Below, one piece after another: positions 8,907-16,887 of a stretch of 64,000 nt of DNA. The notes under the pieces are model-generated. The model was not told the origin of the DNA. It worked only from the letters and a program-made list of their open reading frames with translations, and did no database searches. The translations under genes were made by a program, and so were the position numbers. This stretch comes from Nocardia sp. NBC_01730 (GTDB taxonomy: Bacteria > Actinomycetota > Actinomycetes > Mycobacteriales > Mycobacteriaceae): assembly GCF_035920445.1 (NCBI RefSeq), contig NZ_CP109162.1:1240001-1304000 (forward strand), written 5' to 3'. Numbering within the stretch: position 1 is the stretch's first letter; the number at the start of each line of letters is the position of its first letter.

Positions 8907-9770
8907 ATGACACTGCGCCTGGACCAGTTCACCCGCCCGGCGGCGACTCACAGCCACCAACTCGGCGACCACCGCATCACGTACCTACCCGACGGTGTAG
9001 CCCTGCTCGAACCGCGTGCCTGGCTCACGAAATCCTCAGACCAGACCTGGTCCGAGCACCCGTATTTGATCAACGCCGACGGATACCTGGTGGCCAGCGT
9101 CGGCGGCCTACTTGTCGAATTCGGCAATCGGGCCATGATCATCGACGTCGGTTTGGGGCCTCTGGCCCTGCCCACCCCATTCGGGTTGATGCGCGGCGGG
9201 CAATTGCTCGACAGCCTCGCCGCAGCAGGCAAACGCATGGTCGACATCGAACAGATCGCCATCACTCACCTGCACTTGGACCACATCGGCTGGCTGTGGC
9301 AATCCTCGCCCGGAACCACCATCGGCCCCTTCGCCGACGTGCCAGTCGTTATCGGACAGACCGAATGGCAGCACCGCGACCTCGCTGCCGGCGACGGCGC
9401 CAGCGCGGAGTTGCTCGATGTTTTCGCCGCTCAGGTCCGAACGGTCACCGATGGCGATGAGATCTTTCCTGGCATCTACGCCATGGCGACTCCCGGGCAC
9501 AGCCTCGGCCAGCTCGCCTACGTCATCGGGTCGGGCGGCCATCGGCTGATCGTGTTCGGCGACGCCATGCAGTCACCAGTTCAGGTCACCCACCCGGAGC
9601 TCACTGCAGCCGTCGACGACGACCCGGCTCTATCGGCGAGGACCTGCCGACACCTGCTCGACGAACTCGCCGAGCCCTACACCCGAGGCTTCGGCATGCA
9701 TTTCGCCGACGTCCAACTCGGTCGAGTCACCACCAACACCGACGGCGAACAGGTCTGGCAACCCGAATAG
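8907..9770 (+). CDS. MBL-fold metallo-hydrolase
   Basis: A 287-residue enzyme of the metallo-beta-lactamase fold. The zinc motif HLHLDH is at about residues 120-126, followed by GHSLGQLAY, a bridging Asp in 'IVFGDAM' and a late His in 'GMHFADVQLGRV'. This is the layout of hydrolases of the N-acyl-homoserine-lactonase and related groups, which open lactones or cleave esters and thioesters; the substrate here is unknown. I use the ATG at 8907 because AGAGGAG stands seven to ten bases upstream; the frame is open back to an ATG at 8784. It is the first clear enzyme of the oxidative locus. Confidence 0.85.
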   Translation: MTLRLDQFTRPAATHSHQLGDHRITYLPDGVALLEPRAWLTKSSDQTWSEHPYLINADGYLVASVGGLLVEFGNRAMIIDVGLGPLALPTPFGLMRGGQLLDSLAAAGKRMVDIEQIAITHLHLDHIGWLWQSSPGTTIGPFADVPVVIGQTEWQHRDLAAGDGASAELLDVFAAQVRTVTDGDEIFPGIYAMATPGHSLGQLAYVIGSGGHRLIVFGDAMQSPVQVTHPELTAAVDDDPALSARTCRHLLDELAEPYTRGFGMHFADVQLGRVTTNTDGEQVWQPE

Positions 9771-9848
9771 CAACCTTCCCAACGCTATTCGATTCAGTCC
9801 CGCCCTTAGCTCATCTGCTCGCCACATCCCACTGATTAGGAGACAGCT

Positions 9849-10508
9849 ATGCCGCCCTTCCCGCGTTCCTTCGGGACCCCTGTGCAAGTACGGCCTGCCC
9901 ATTGCCGCGCCGAGTTGGGTGAGTTCGCCCGATGGCATCATCTCGCCGGTGTGCCTAATGCACGTCGGGCCGGCCATAACCTCGTCCAGATCGGCGACGC
10001 CGGGATCCTCGCCACAGGGCTCTCACGCGGCTACGCACGGTCGGTGCACAACATCACCGGCGCAGCCCGCAACGTGCCAACGGTGCTGGCCGCGCGGACC
10101 ATGGCGCTGGTCGCTGTCGCTGATGGCCACCCCATCGGAGGACTCTCGGCGGGCCCGTCGTTTCGAATATGCGCTCAGCTCGCGGTCTTCGGGCACACCG
10201 CGGTCATGCAGGCAGCATTCGCGACGATCAAAATCCATGCCCTAGCGGTGCTGCCCGGGTACACACGTCTCGGTGTCGGCTCCGCGCTGCTACGACACGC
10301 CCTCACCACTGCCCGCCATGCTGGGGCACAGATCGTGTACGGCCAATTCGCCAGCAGCTCAATGGGGCTGACTCAGTTTTACCGACACTGTGGCATGGAC
10401 CTGGCCGATCCGGGCGCACCGTTGGCCCTACACGGCGTTATCGACTCACCCGCTGTTGTCGCGGCCGGGCCGGGAGAAACGGTGTTCCATCAGGTGGTGA
10501 ACCAGTGA
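9849..10508 (+). CDS. GNAT-family N-acetyltransferase
   Basis: 219 residues, start ATG 9849 with AGGAG seven bases upstream. The acetyl-CoA binding signature of the GNAT fold is visible as 'ALAVLPGYTRLGVGSALLRHA', cut here to its core 'GYTRLGVGSALL' (about residues 137-148), followed by a C-terminal 'FYRHCGM' strand typical of the fold. It is expected to transfer an acyl group from CoA to an amine of a small molecule or protein. Its stop overlaps the GTG start of the monooxygenase gene, which places it in the same transcription unit. Confidence 0.8.
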   Translation: MPPFPRSFGTPVQVRPAHCRAELGEFARWHHLAGVPNARRAGHNLVQIGDAGILATGLSRGYARSVHNITGAARNVPTVLAARTMALVAVADGHPIGGLSAGPSFRICAQLAVFGHTAVMQAAFATIKIHALAVLPGYTRLGVGSALLRHALTTARHAGAQIVYGQFASSSMGLTQFYRHCGMDLADPGAPLALHGVIDSPAVVAAGPGETVFHQVVNQ

Positions 10509-12070
10509 GCGCCGCAGCCGAGCGCCGCGACCGCCCGGCACGGGCCACCGTTGCGGGCGTTGACAGCTCTGATCTTCAGGTGGCGGTCGTCGGAGCCGGA
10601 TTCGGTGGGATCGGGATGGGCGCTGCATTGCGCCGGGTAGGCATCACCCGCTTCGCCATCTACGAGAAAGCCGATGATGTCGGCGGGGTGTGGCGAGACA
10701 ACACCTACCCGGACTGCCATTGCGATGTCCCCTCCCACGTGTATTCGTTCTCCTTCGCCCCCTACCGTGACCGGCGCATCCGCTACCCAGGCCAGCGCGA
10801 GATTCTGGATTACCTGCGCCGTGTCGTCAACGACCACGCCCTGGCACCGCACCTGCGGTTGGCCACCGCCGTCAGCGCTGCGGCTTACCTCGAAGACCAA
10901 GGGCGGTGGGAGCTGATCACCGCGACCGGTCAACGGGTGCTGGCCGATGTGGTGGTGTTCGCCGTGGGGCAACTGCACCGCCCGAACACCCTGGACCTCC
11001 CGGGCCGCAGCGACTTCGCGGGTGCGGTGTTCCACACCGCCGACTGGGACCATAACCAAGATCTGATCGGGCGTGAGGTGGCCGTGATCGGGACCGGGTC
11101 CAGCGCCGCCCAGATCCTGCCGACCCTGGCCGCGACCGCGCGGCGGGTGCGGGTCTTCCAACGCACACCACACTGGGTACTACCGAAACCATCCACCGAT
11201 TTCGGGCCCGTCACCCAGACGGTGCTGAGGGTGCCTGGCGGGCACCGTCTCTATAGGCGCGTGCTGACCGTCGCCGCTGACGCGGTGCTGGCACCGATCA
11301 TGCGCCGCGGCTGGTCAGCGCGTCCCGCCGAATGGATTGCGCGGCACCACCTGCGTCACCAAATTCCTGATCCGGCACTACGTGCCGTGCTCACCCCGGA
11401 CTACCCGATCGGCGGTAAGCGCATCATCTTCGACAGCGACTACTACCCGGCGTTGAACCGAACCAACGTCGAACTCGTCACCGCAGCACTCACCGGATTC
11501 AGTCGAGACGGGCTCGTCACCGCCGACGGAACCCACCACCGCGCTGATGTCGTCATCTACGCCACGGGTTTCCGTGCCCCAGAGTTTCTTGTCCCGGTGA
11601 CGGTGCGCGGTCGTGGGGGAATCCTGCTGCACGAGCAGTGGCGCCACGGTGCCACAGCGTTGCTGGGGATGGCGGTGCCGAACTTCCCGAATGCCTTCCT
11701 CATCGCCGGACCGAATTCGTTCAACCCAGCCGGCTCGAATCCTGCGATGAAGGAACACCAAATCGAAGCCATCATCAAGATTCTGCGCTGGCGCGACGAA
11801 ATCGTTGCTCCCGCAATAGAAGTCAAACCCTCGGCGATGGAATCCTATCGGGTGTGGTTGGAGCGGGCCATTGCCACAACGGTGTGGCCGGGCGCAGTGG
11901 CGAGTTGGTACAAACATCCCAGCGGGGCGGTGACCAACCCGTGGCCCGCCAGCCGCCGCCGGTTCGCACGCATGACCCGCCAGCTCCCGGCGCGGGCATT
12001 CGAACCGGTCCGCGCTACGTCGGCGACCTCGGCCACACCGTCACCCGAGGCGCAGAGGTGGTCGGCATGA
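10505..12070 (+). CDS. Baeyer-Villiger-type flavin monooxygenase
   Basis: 521 residues from GTG 10505, overlapping the GNAT stop; the longer open frame upstream lies inside the GNAT gene. It has two dinucleotide-binding folds: 'VVGAGFGGIGMG' near residue 25 for FAD and 'VIGTGSSAAQ' near residue 198 for NADPH. Between them 'FAGAVFHTADWD' (about 172-183) matches the type I Baeyer-Villiger fingerprint FxGxxxHxxxW(P/D). The enzyme should insert oxygen next to a carbonyl or oxidise a heteroatom using NADPH and O2. It is followed with ATGA overlap by a second FAD enzyme. Confidence 0.88.
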   Translation: MSAAAERRDRPARATVAGVDSSDLQVAVVGAGFGGIGMGAALRRVGITRFAIYEKADDVGGVWRDNTYPDCHCDVPSHVYSFSFAPYRDRRIRYPGQREILDYLRRVVNDHALAPHLRLATAVSAAAYLEDQGRWELITATGQRVLADVVVFAVGQLHRPNTLDLPGRSDFAGAVFHTADWDHNQDLIGREVAVIGTGSSAAQILPTLAATARRVRVFQRTPHWVLPKPSTDFGPVTQTVLRVPGGHRLYRRVLTVAADAVLAPIMRRGWSARPAEWIARHHLRHQIPDPALRAVLTPDYPIGGKRIIFDSDYYPALNRTNVELVTAALTGFSRDGLVTADGTHHRADVVIYATGFRAPEFLVPVTVRGRGGILLHEQWRHGATALLGMAVPNFPNAFLIAGPNSFNPAGSNPAMKEHQIEAIIKILRWRDEIVAPAIEVKPSAMESYRVWLERAIATTVWPGAVASWYKHPSGAVTNPWPASRRRFARMTRQLPARAFEPVRATSATSATPSPEAQRWSA

Positions 12071-13410
12071 GCATCACCGAGGCGCAAGGGCGCGGCACAG
12101 CAGTGGTGATCGGAGGCGGGTACGCCGGGTTACTGGCGGCATGGGCGTTGCGCGACACAGCCGAGCGGGTCGTGATTATCGAACGCGACTTCTACCCTGC
12201 TCGTCCCGAAGCACGCCCGGGAGTGCCGCAAGCTCGTCACGCGCATCTGATGCTCGAAGCCGGACACCGGTTGCTCGAAGAGATGATGCCGGGCATCCGC
12301 ACCGAATTGCTGGGTGCGGGTGCGGTTATGGTCGCGATGTCGGGTGATCTGCACTGGTTGACCTCGGCAGGATGGATGGCACCGCACAACAGTCAGCTGG
12401 CGATCCTGTCGTGCACGCGACCGGTACTGGACCATGTCGTGCGCGCCCGCATCAGCGCCGAGTCCTCGGTGCAATTCATTGAGGGGGCTGAGGTGATAGG
12501 TCTGCTCGGTACCGACACCACGGTCACCGGCGTCCAGATCCGCCAACGCGGCGGTGTCGGCAGCGTGCGTGAGATACGCGCGGAATTGGTAGTGGATGCG
12601 TGCGGGCGATCATCGAAACTCACCCGCTGGTTGAGCGAGCTGGGATGCGCACCGGTTCCCGAAGAACATGTGGATGGCGGGGTCGCCTACGCCAGCAGGC
12701 TTTTTCACCGTCCGCCGGATCGCAATCTCGGGTTCAGTGCGTTGTATCTGCAAACCCGGGCGCCGAACAAGCTGCGGATGGGTTCGCTGATGCCGGTCGA
12801 AAATGATCGATGGATCGTCAGCGTCGGCGGCATGAGAGGAGCGGAACCACCACCAGGCGAACATGGTTTCAATACCGTGCTGGCACAGTTGCGTGACCCC
12901 GCGCTGAGCGACGCGCTGAGCACCGCTCGCCCGGCAGGCCCGGTCTGGGGTCACCGCCCTGGTCCGAGTCGGCGAAGACATTTCGAGTGCGGCACAGCTG
13001 ATGGGCTGGTCGTCGTCGGTGACGCCGCATGCTCGGTCAATCCCGTCTATGGCCAAGGCATGACCATCGCGGCACTGGGCGCGCACGCCCTGCGTGCGGC
13101 GGCGCTACGACATGGCGGGATCGGGCCTGCGACGGCGCGCGCCGCGCGCCGTGCGGTCACCGCGGCGTCGAAGACGGCGTGGTTGATGTCCGCCAGCGAA
13201 GATCGCCGCTTCCCCGCGACGATCGGCGGACCATCCGGGGTGCTGGTCGATATCCAGCACCGCTACCTGGATCAGGTACTGCGCGCCGCGACCACCAACC
13301 CCCGAGTCGCCGCCGCGTTCGGTGAGGTGATGTCGCTGGTCGCGCCACCGAACTCGCTGCTTCGACCGGGGCTGCTCGCCCCTGTACTTCTCGGGGTGGA
13401 TAGAGGATGA
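12067..13410 (+). CDS. FAD-dependent oxidoreductase (geranylgeranyl-reductase/epoxidase-like)
   Basis: 447 residues, start ATG 12067 overlapping the previous stop. The N-terminal FAD fold 'VVIGGGYAGLLAAWAL' and a second FAD motif 'VVVGDAACSVNPVYGQGM' near residue 315 belong to the p-hydroxybenzoate-hydroxylase/geranylgeranyl-reductase group. The 'GD..C..NP..GQGM' form is common in FAD monooxygenases and reductases of secondary metabolism. The substrate is unknown. It is sandwiched, with four-base overlaps, between the Baeyer-Villiger enzyme and an MpaB-type oxygenase, so the three probably act on one pathway. Confidence 0.85.
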   Translation: MSITEAQGRGTAVVIGGGYAGLLAAWALRDTAERVVIIERDFYPARPEARPGVPQARHAHLMLEAGHRLLEEMMPGIRTELLGAGAVMVAMSGDLHWLTSAGWMAPHNSQLAILSCTRPVLDHVVRARISAESSVQFIEGAEVIGLLGTDTTVTGVQIRQRGGVGSVREIRAELVVDACGRSSKLTRWLSELGCAPVPEEHVDGGVAYASRLFHRPPDRNLGFSALYLQTRAPNKLRMGSLMPVENDRWIVSVGGMRGAEPPPGEHGFNTVLAQLRDPALSDALSTARPAGPVWGHRPGPSRRRHFECGTADGLVVVGDAACSVNPVYGQGMTIAALGAHALRAAALRHGGIGPATARAARRAVTAASKTAWLMSASEDRRFPATIGGPSGVLVDIQHRYLDQVLRAATTNPRVAAAFGEVMSLVAPPNSLLRPGLLAPVLLGVDRG

Positions 13411-14678
13411 CGACGCACCAGCAACGACTTCCTGACCTGCCCCTGCTGACCGAGTTCCCGGTCACTCTCACGACGAAGATGCTGGCACCCAGCGACATTC
13501 ACGCGACCGCCGCCCAACGCGACGCCTACCTGCGCTACACCCGCATGGGCGACCCCAACGCGGACGCACTGGTCGCGATGCTGCGGCGCTTCCCAGCCGG
13601 TCACGGCCGGGCGATGTTCGAGAACGCCGTCGAGAACGGCATCACCGCGGTCGAGGACCCACCGCGGGAACTGGTCGAATTCTTCGCCCACATCGACACC
13701 GTCCCGTACTGGGTCGATGTTGGCCAGCTCGACCACGCATGCCGGGTAATCGGACGAACCGGGCTGATCGGGTTCGCTTCGCTGTCCATGGTCGGGCTGA
13801 TGGGCGGCTACCTCGCCTCCCGAGTAGTCAAAACACTGGTCAGAACCGGGGACCTCGAGCGGATGGCGCCCCGCCGGATCGCCGAGACCACCACGTGGTT
13901 CACCCAGGTAACCAGTCAAGGTGGATTGGACCGGTTCGCACCGGGATTCAAGGCAACGATTCGCGTGCGGCTCATGCACGCGATGGTCCGCGCGGGTATG
14001 ACACGGCGAGAGGACTGGAACTTCACCGCATGGGACCACCCGATCAACCAATCCACCCTCGCTGGGACCACCATGCTGTTCGCGATAGCACACATGGCCG
14101 GATCCCAAGCTCTCGGAATACATTTCAGCCGCCACGACAAAGACGCGATCTACCATCTCTGGCGCTATACCGGATACCTGCTCGGCGTAGACCAAGAAAT
14201 CCTACCGACCAACGACCGCGACTACTGGCGGATGCTGTGGCTGCAGACCCACCACGAATTCGGCCACCCAGACCAGGACTCGATCCGGTTGGCGCAGGCA
14301 TTCCTTCGCGCCATCGGCCCCGCCGTGGCAGGCGACAGTACGAACATGGCGTCTCGTTTCGGGCGGAATGTGGTGAGCGGCATCGCGTGCGCCTACGCCC
14401 GCTCCGTACTCGGCAGGAGGAATGCCGACTTCCTCGAAATCCCTGACAGTGCAGCATTTCACGTGGTCGTGATCGTCTTCGCCGTGATCATCACAGCTCT
14501 GGAATACCCCCGTAGGCTCCTGCCCGGCGCGACCGGTTGGGCCGAGAAACACGGGCAACGCAGCAGGCTCCGCTTGATGAAACGAATGATGCTCAGCCAG
14601 TCAGGCCAGCTGAACTTTCACCGCCACGACCACCTCGGCGACTACGTCCAGCGAGCGGCAGCTGACACGGTTGCCTAA
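13407..14678 (+). CDS. MpaB/Lcp-type (DUF2236) haem oxygenase
   Basis: 423 residues, ATG 13407 overlapping the previous stop. The protein has the all-helical pattern of the oxygenase MpaB/latex-clearing-protein group: 'EFFAHIDTVPYWVD' early, a hydrophobic 'GFASLSMVGLMGGYLASRVV' helix, and 'RVRLMHAMVR' (about residues 187-196) that supplies the probable axial haem His. 'INQSTLAGTTMLF' follows as in relatives. Members oxidise alkenes or isoprenoid and related hydrophobic substrates. A C-terminal hydrophobic helix (about residues 352-368) could contact membrane. It is the last gene of the first oxidative operon. Confidence 0.8.
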   Translation: MTTHQQRLPDLPLLTEFPVTLTTKMLAPSDIHATAAQRDAYLRYTRMGDPNADALVAMLRRFPAGHGRAMFENAVENGITAVEDPPRELVEFFAHIDTVPYWVDVGQLDHACRVIGRTGLIGFASLSMVGLMGGYLASRVVKTLVRTGDLERMAPRRIAETTTWFTQVTSQGGLDRFAPGFKATIRVRLMHAMVRAGMTRREDWNFTAWDHPINQSTLAGTTMLFAIAHMAGSQALGIHFSRHDKDAIYHLWRYTGYLLGVDQEILPTNDRDYWRMLWLQTHHEFGHPDQDSIRLAQAFLRAIGPAVAGDSTNMASRFGRNVVSGIACAYARSVLGRRNADFLEIPDSAAFHVVVIVFAVIITALEYPRRLLPGATGWAEKHGQRSRLRLMKRMMLSQSGQLNFHRHDHLGDYVQRAAADTVA

Positions 14679-14746
14679 AAAGGCTCGCGGCACGACTTGA
14701 GCTCGATCCGTCGGATCAACAGCCCGATATCGAGATTGGAGAAGAC

Positions 14747-14869
14747 ATGAATGGTGAAATGGTGACAGTACGTGTGGTCGGTCTACGCCGAGAGTGCTGG
14801 AAATACGGTTCGGAACCACGTGTGTGGTGGGACCGTGCTGTCTCGCCAGCGGTGACGAAGACATCCTGA
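14747..14869 (+). CDS. Possible 40-aa aromatic-rich peptide ORF
   Basis: This is the best candidate in the 440-base gap after the oxygenase gene. ATG 14747 follows TTGGAGAAG at a normal distance. The 40-residue product contains an aromatic and charged core (ECWKYGSEPRVWWDR) and ends TKTS. Nothing similar is known to me. A different open frame (14794-15060, 88 codons, GTG start) overlaps it and is no better supported. Whether either is translated cannot be decided here; the GC content of the gap is lower than in flanking genes. Confidence 0.3.
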   Translation: MNGEMVTVRVVGLRRECWKYGSEPRVWWDRAVSPAVTKTS

Positions 14870-15117
14870 CCGGAGATCCAGCTGGACCCTACCCGGTCCC
14901 ATGCTCACCCTGGCAGGCGACAGTGGGCAAGGTTTCTGGATCCGTCGCCTGGGCGACGTGTGAGGCTGTGGGTTCGATCTCAGGCACCGGTGCTTCGCTG
15001 ACACAATCCCCATCGTCTTCAAGGGAACCGAATCGTTCGCCGCAACGTCCAACTCTGTAGTCGCCCGCATAGGACGAGACGCATTCCGGTGAAAACCCTA
15101 CCGACACAGGAGGAAAC

Positions 15118-15237
15118 ATGTCCCCCGTGCAAGCTGATCAACGTGACACGGCCCGGCAGCCTCAGCCTCCTCGACCGCGTTACGTCAGGGGTGCTGAAAC
15201 TTCGCGGCTCGGCCGCGAGGTGATGCAGGGTGGATGA
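15118..15237 (+). CDS. Small ORF (39 aa) coupled to peptidase gene
   Basis: ATG 15118 follows a near-perfect ribosome-binding site (AGGAGG, four bases before the ATG). The 39-residue product is Pro/Gln/Arg-rich, begins MSPVQADQRDTARQ and ends GREVMQGG. The next gene starts with GTG 15230 inside its last codons, so the two are translationally coupled. It has no recognised domain. Candidates are a small regulator, a peptide substrate of the adjacent metallopeptidase or a simple leader for it. Confidence 0.5.
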   Translation: MSPVQADQRDTARQPQPPRPRYVRGAETSRLGREVMQGG

Positions 15238-15730
15238 CTCGACACGGCGAGTATTCGACGCACGTGCGGAAATTGCCCACCTGGTTCCGTCGCCCTGGAA
15301 CCGGGACAGGTTCCTGGCTGCGCTGAGAGCCTGGCGCGGTCGTCCGATTCAGCTGATGCCGGTGGAATCCAGTGCGCTCACTGATGTGTGGCTTCCCGGG
15401 CGCGGTGCGCCCTGCGGCTTGTGGCTCGACACCGAGACAGCGGATGTGATCGCGTACGCCGCGGGCACCACAAGTTTCCATGTTGATCAGATCCTGTGGC
15501 ACGAGGTTGGGCATATGGTGCTCAACCACAACGCGGGCGCCGGAGACCTGGCCGGCTTGCAGGTGCTGTTGCCGCATATCGATCCGGCTACGATCCGGCG
15601 GGTGCTGGGGCGAAGCGAGTTCGCCGACGGCCAGGAAGACGAGGCGGAGGTCTTCGCCGATCTGATGCTGTCGAGCACGTCGCGGTGGCGAGCGAGCCCG
15701 CCGATGACGTCGCTGTGGGGGGAGCAGTGA
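15230..15730 (+). CDS. ImmA/IrrE-like metallopeptidase
   Basis: 166 residues from GTG 15230. A zinc-peptidase motif HEVGH lies at residues 91-95 and 'EDEAEVFADLML' follows about 40 residues later, giving the HExxH...E arrangement of the ImmA/IrrE (DUF955-like) group. Such peptidases usually cleave HTH repressors or small partner peptides and often stand next to XRE genes. Here two HTH genes lie about 3 kb away on the other strand. It overlaps a small ORF upstream and a membrane-protein gene downstream. Confidence 0.75.
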   Translation: MDDSTRRVFDARAEIAHLVPSPWNRDRFLAALRAWRGRPIQLMPVESSALTDVWLPGRGAPCGLWLDTETADVIAYAAGTTSFHVDQILWHEVGHMVLNHNAGAGDLAGLQVLLPHIDPATIRRVLGRSEFADGQEDEAEVFADLMLSSTSRWRASPPMTSLWGEQ

Positions 15731-16887
15731 CCTCGTCGGCACCGGCGCTGATCGCGTGGGCGATTCTCGGGTTCAGCTTGGCGGCTTTGGTGTTTCGGCT
15801 GCTGTGGTTGTCGGTCGGTGCGCGGCCCAGTGAACGGCTGGTCACCTATGCACTGCTGTTCGGCACGGCGTCGGGGCTGCTGCGTGAGCGTGCGGTGCAG
15901 GATTGGCTCGCGCAGATGGGTGTGTTCAGTGTCGGGTTCGTTCGGCAGTTGTCGACGGCGGTCATGGTGGTCACGGTCGCGCCGTTGTTACTGCTGGCGG
16001 CATCGTGGTCGGATCGTTGGCCGGCACACGCTGCCCGCACGATCCGTCTGGTGTGGGTCAGCGTCTATGTGTCGGCGGCGCTGATGCTGATTGCCGGAAC
16101 CCCCGCGCGTGCGCGGGGTCAGTACATCGACCGGACCGAGGGCTGGCAGACCTCGGTGTACTTCGCGACTTTCTCCGCTTGGTGTGGTGTGACCGGAATT
16201 CTGATGGTGACGACCAGTACCAAGGAGTTGCGGGCTGGTGATCTGCGGCCACTGCATCGGGTGACCTACCTGATGATCGTGATCGTCGGTGTCTGGGCGC
16301 TGGAAGAGGCTGTATCGATTTTCGTCTCGTCGGTGTGTGCGGCGACCGGCACTGGCCGCGCTTTCACCGAATTCCGGTTCCGGGCAAACGAAAACAACTA
16401 CATCTACATGCTTGGCGGCGGTGCCCTGGTCGCCACGGCGGGGGTGGTGACCGAGTTCATGCGGCGGCTGCGGATCGATCCGGCTTCGCAGGCCGTCCGG
16501 CACCTGACCCCGATGTGGGAGGAGCTGGTGCAAGCGTGCCCGGAAATCCCGCGTCCGATGCGGCAAGACGTCGAGATGAGCCCGCGGCGGCGCGTGCACC
16601 GGATGACCGTTGAGATCAGGGATTCACTTTTGGTGCTCGGCCGCTACGCCGACCCGGTCGCCGACGACATCGATGGACCGGCTGGAGAAGCGATTCAGAT
16701 CGTGCGTGCGTTGCACCGCAAGCAGTCCGGTGCGACGGTCGGGCAGTATCGCCGACTGCAGCACGCAGCTCCAGGCCGTGACATTGTCGACGAAACCCGT
16801 GCCCTGCGCAGAATCGCTGATCGCTGGGATGATGCGCAGAATCACGCGCACGCTACCTCACTACTGGATGGAGACATAGCGAGATGA
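15727..16887 (+). CDS. MAB_1171c-family polytopic membrane protein
   Basis: 386 residues from GTG 15727, whose first bases overlap the peptidase stop. The N-terminal 260 residues contain about seven hydrophobic segments (e.g. 'LIAWAILGFSLAALVFRLL', 'TAVMVVTVAPLLLLAA', 'YLMIVIVGVWALEEAVSIF'). The C-terminal third is soluble, with 'PMWEELVQACPEIPRP' and 'RLHRMTVEIRD'-like segments. This is the layout of the actinobacterial MAB_1171c/DUF6545 family, annotated as putative transporters. These genes recur beside ImmA-like peptidases and P450 or regulator genes. Function unproven. Confidence 0.75.
   Translation: MTSSAPALIAWAILGFSLAALVFRLLWLSVGARPSERLVTYALLFGTASGLLRERAVQDWLAQMGVFSVGFVRQLSTAVMVVTVAPLLLLAASWSDRWPAHAARTIRLVWVSVYVSAALMLIAGTPARARGQYIDRTEGWQTSVYFATFSAWCGVTGILMVTTSTKELRAGDLRPLHRVTYLMIVIVGVWALEEAVSIFVSSVCAATGTGRAFTEFRFRANENNYIYMLGGGALVATAGVVTEFMRRLRIDPASQAVRHLTPMWEELVQACPEIPRPMRQDVEMSPRRRVHRMTVEIRDSLLVLGRYADPVADDIDGPAGEAIQIVRALHRKQSGATVGQYRRLQHAAPGRDIVDETRALRRIADRWDDAQNHAHATSLLDGDIAR

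Noticed and set aside
10169..10504. N-terminal extension of the Baeyer-Villiger enzyme
   Set aside because: It overlaps the GNAT gene, is Arg-rich and unlike the family; GTG 10505 gives the normal start.
14794..15060. 88-codon ORF in the gap after the MpaB oxygenase
   Set aside because: GTG start without a ribosome-binding site, weak codon bias and no recognised sequence; kept only as an alternative.
8701..15237. A RiPP cluster built on the small ORFs
   Set aside because: No RiPP-type modifying enzyme such as LanM, YcaO or a peptide radical SAM is present, and none of the peptides has a recognisable leader; kept only as weak hypotheses.
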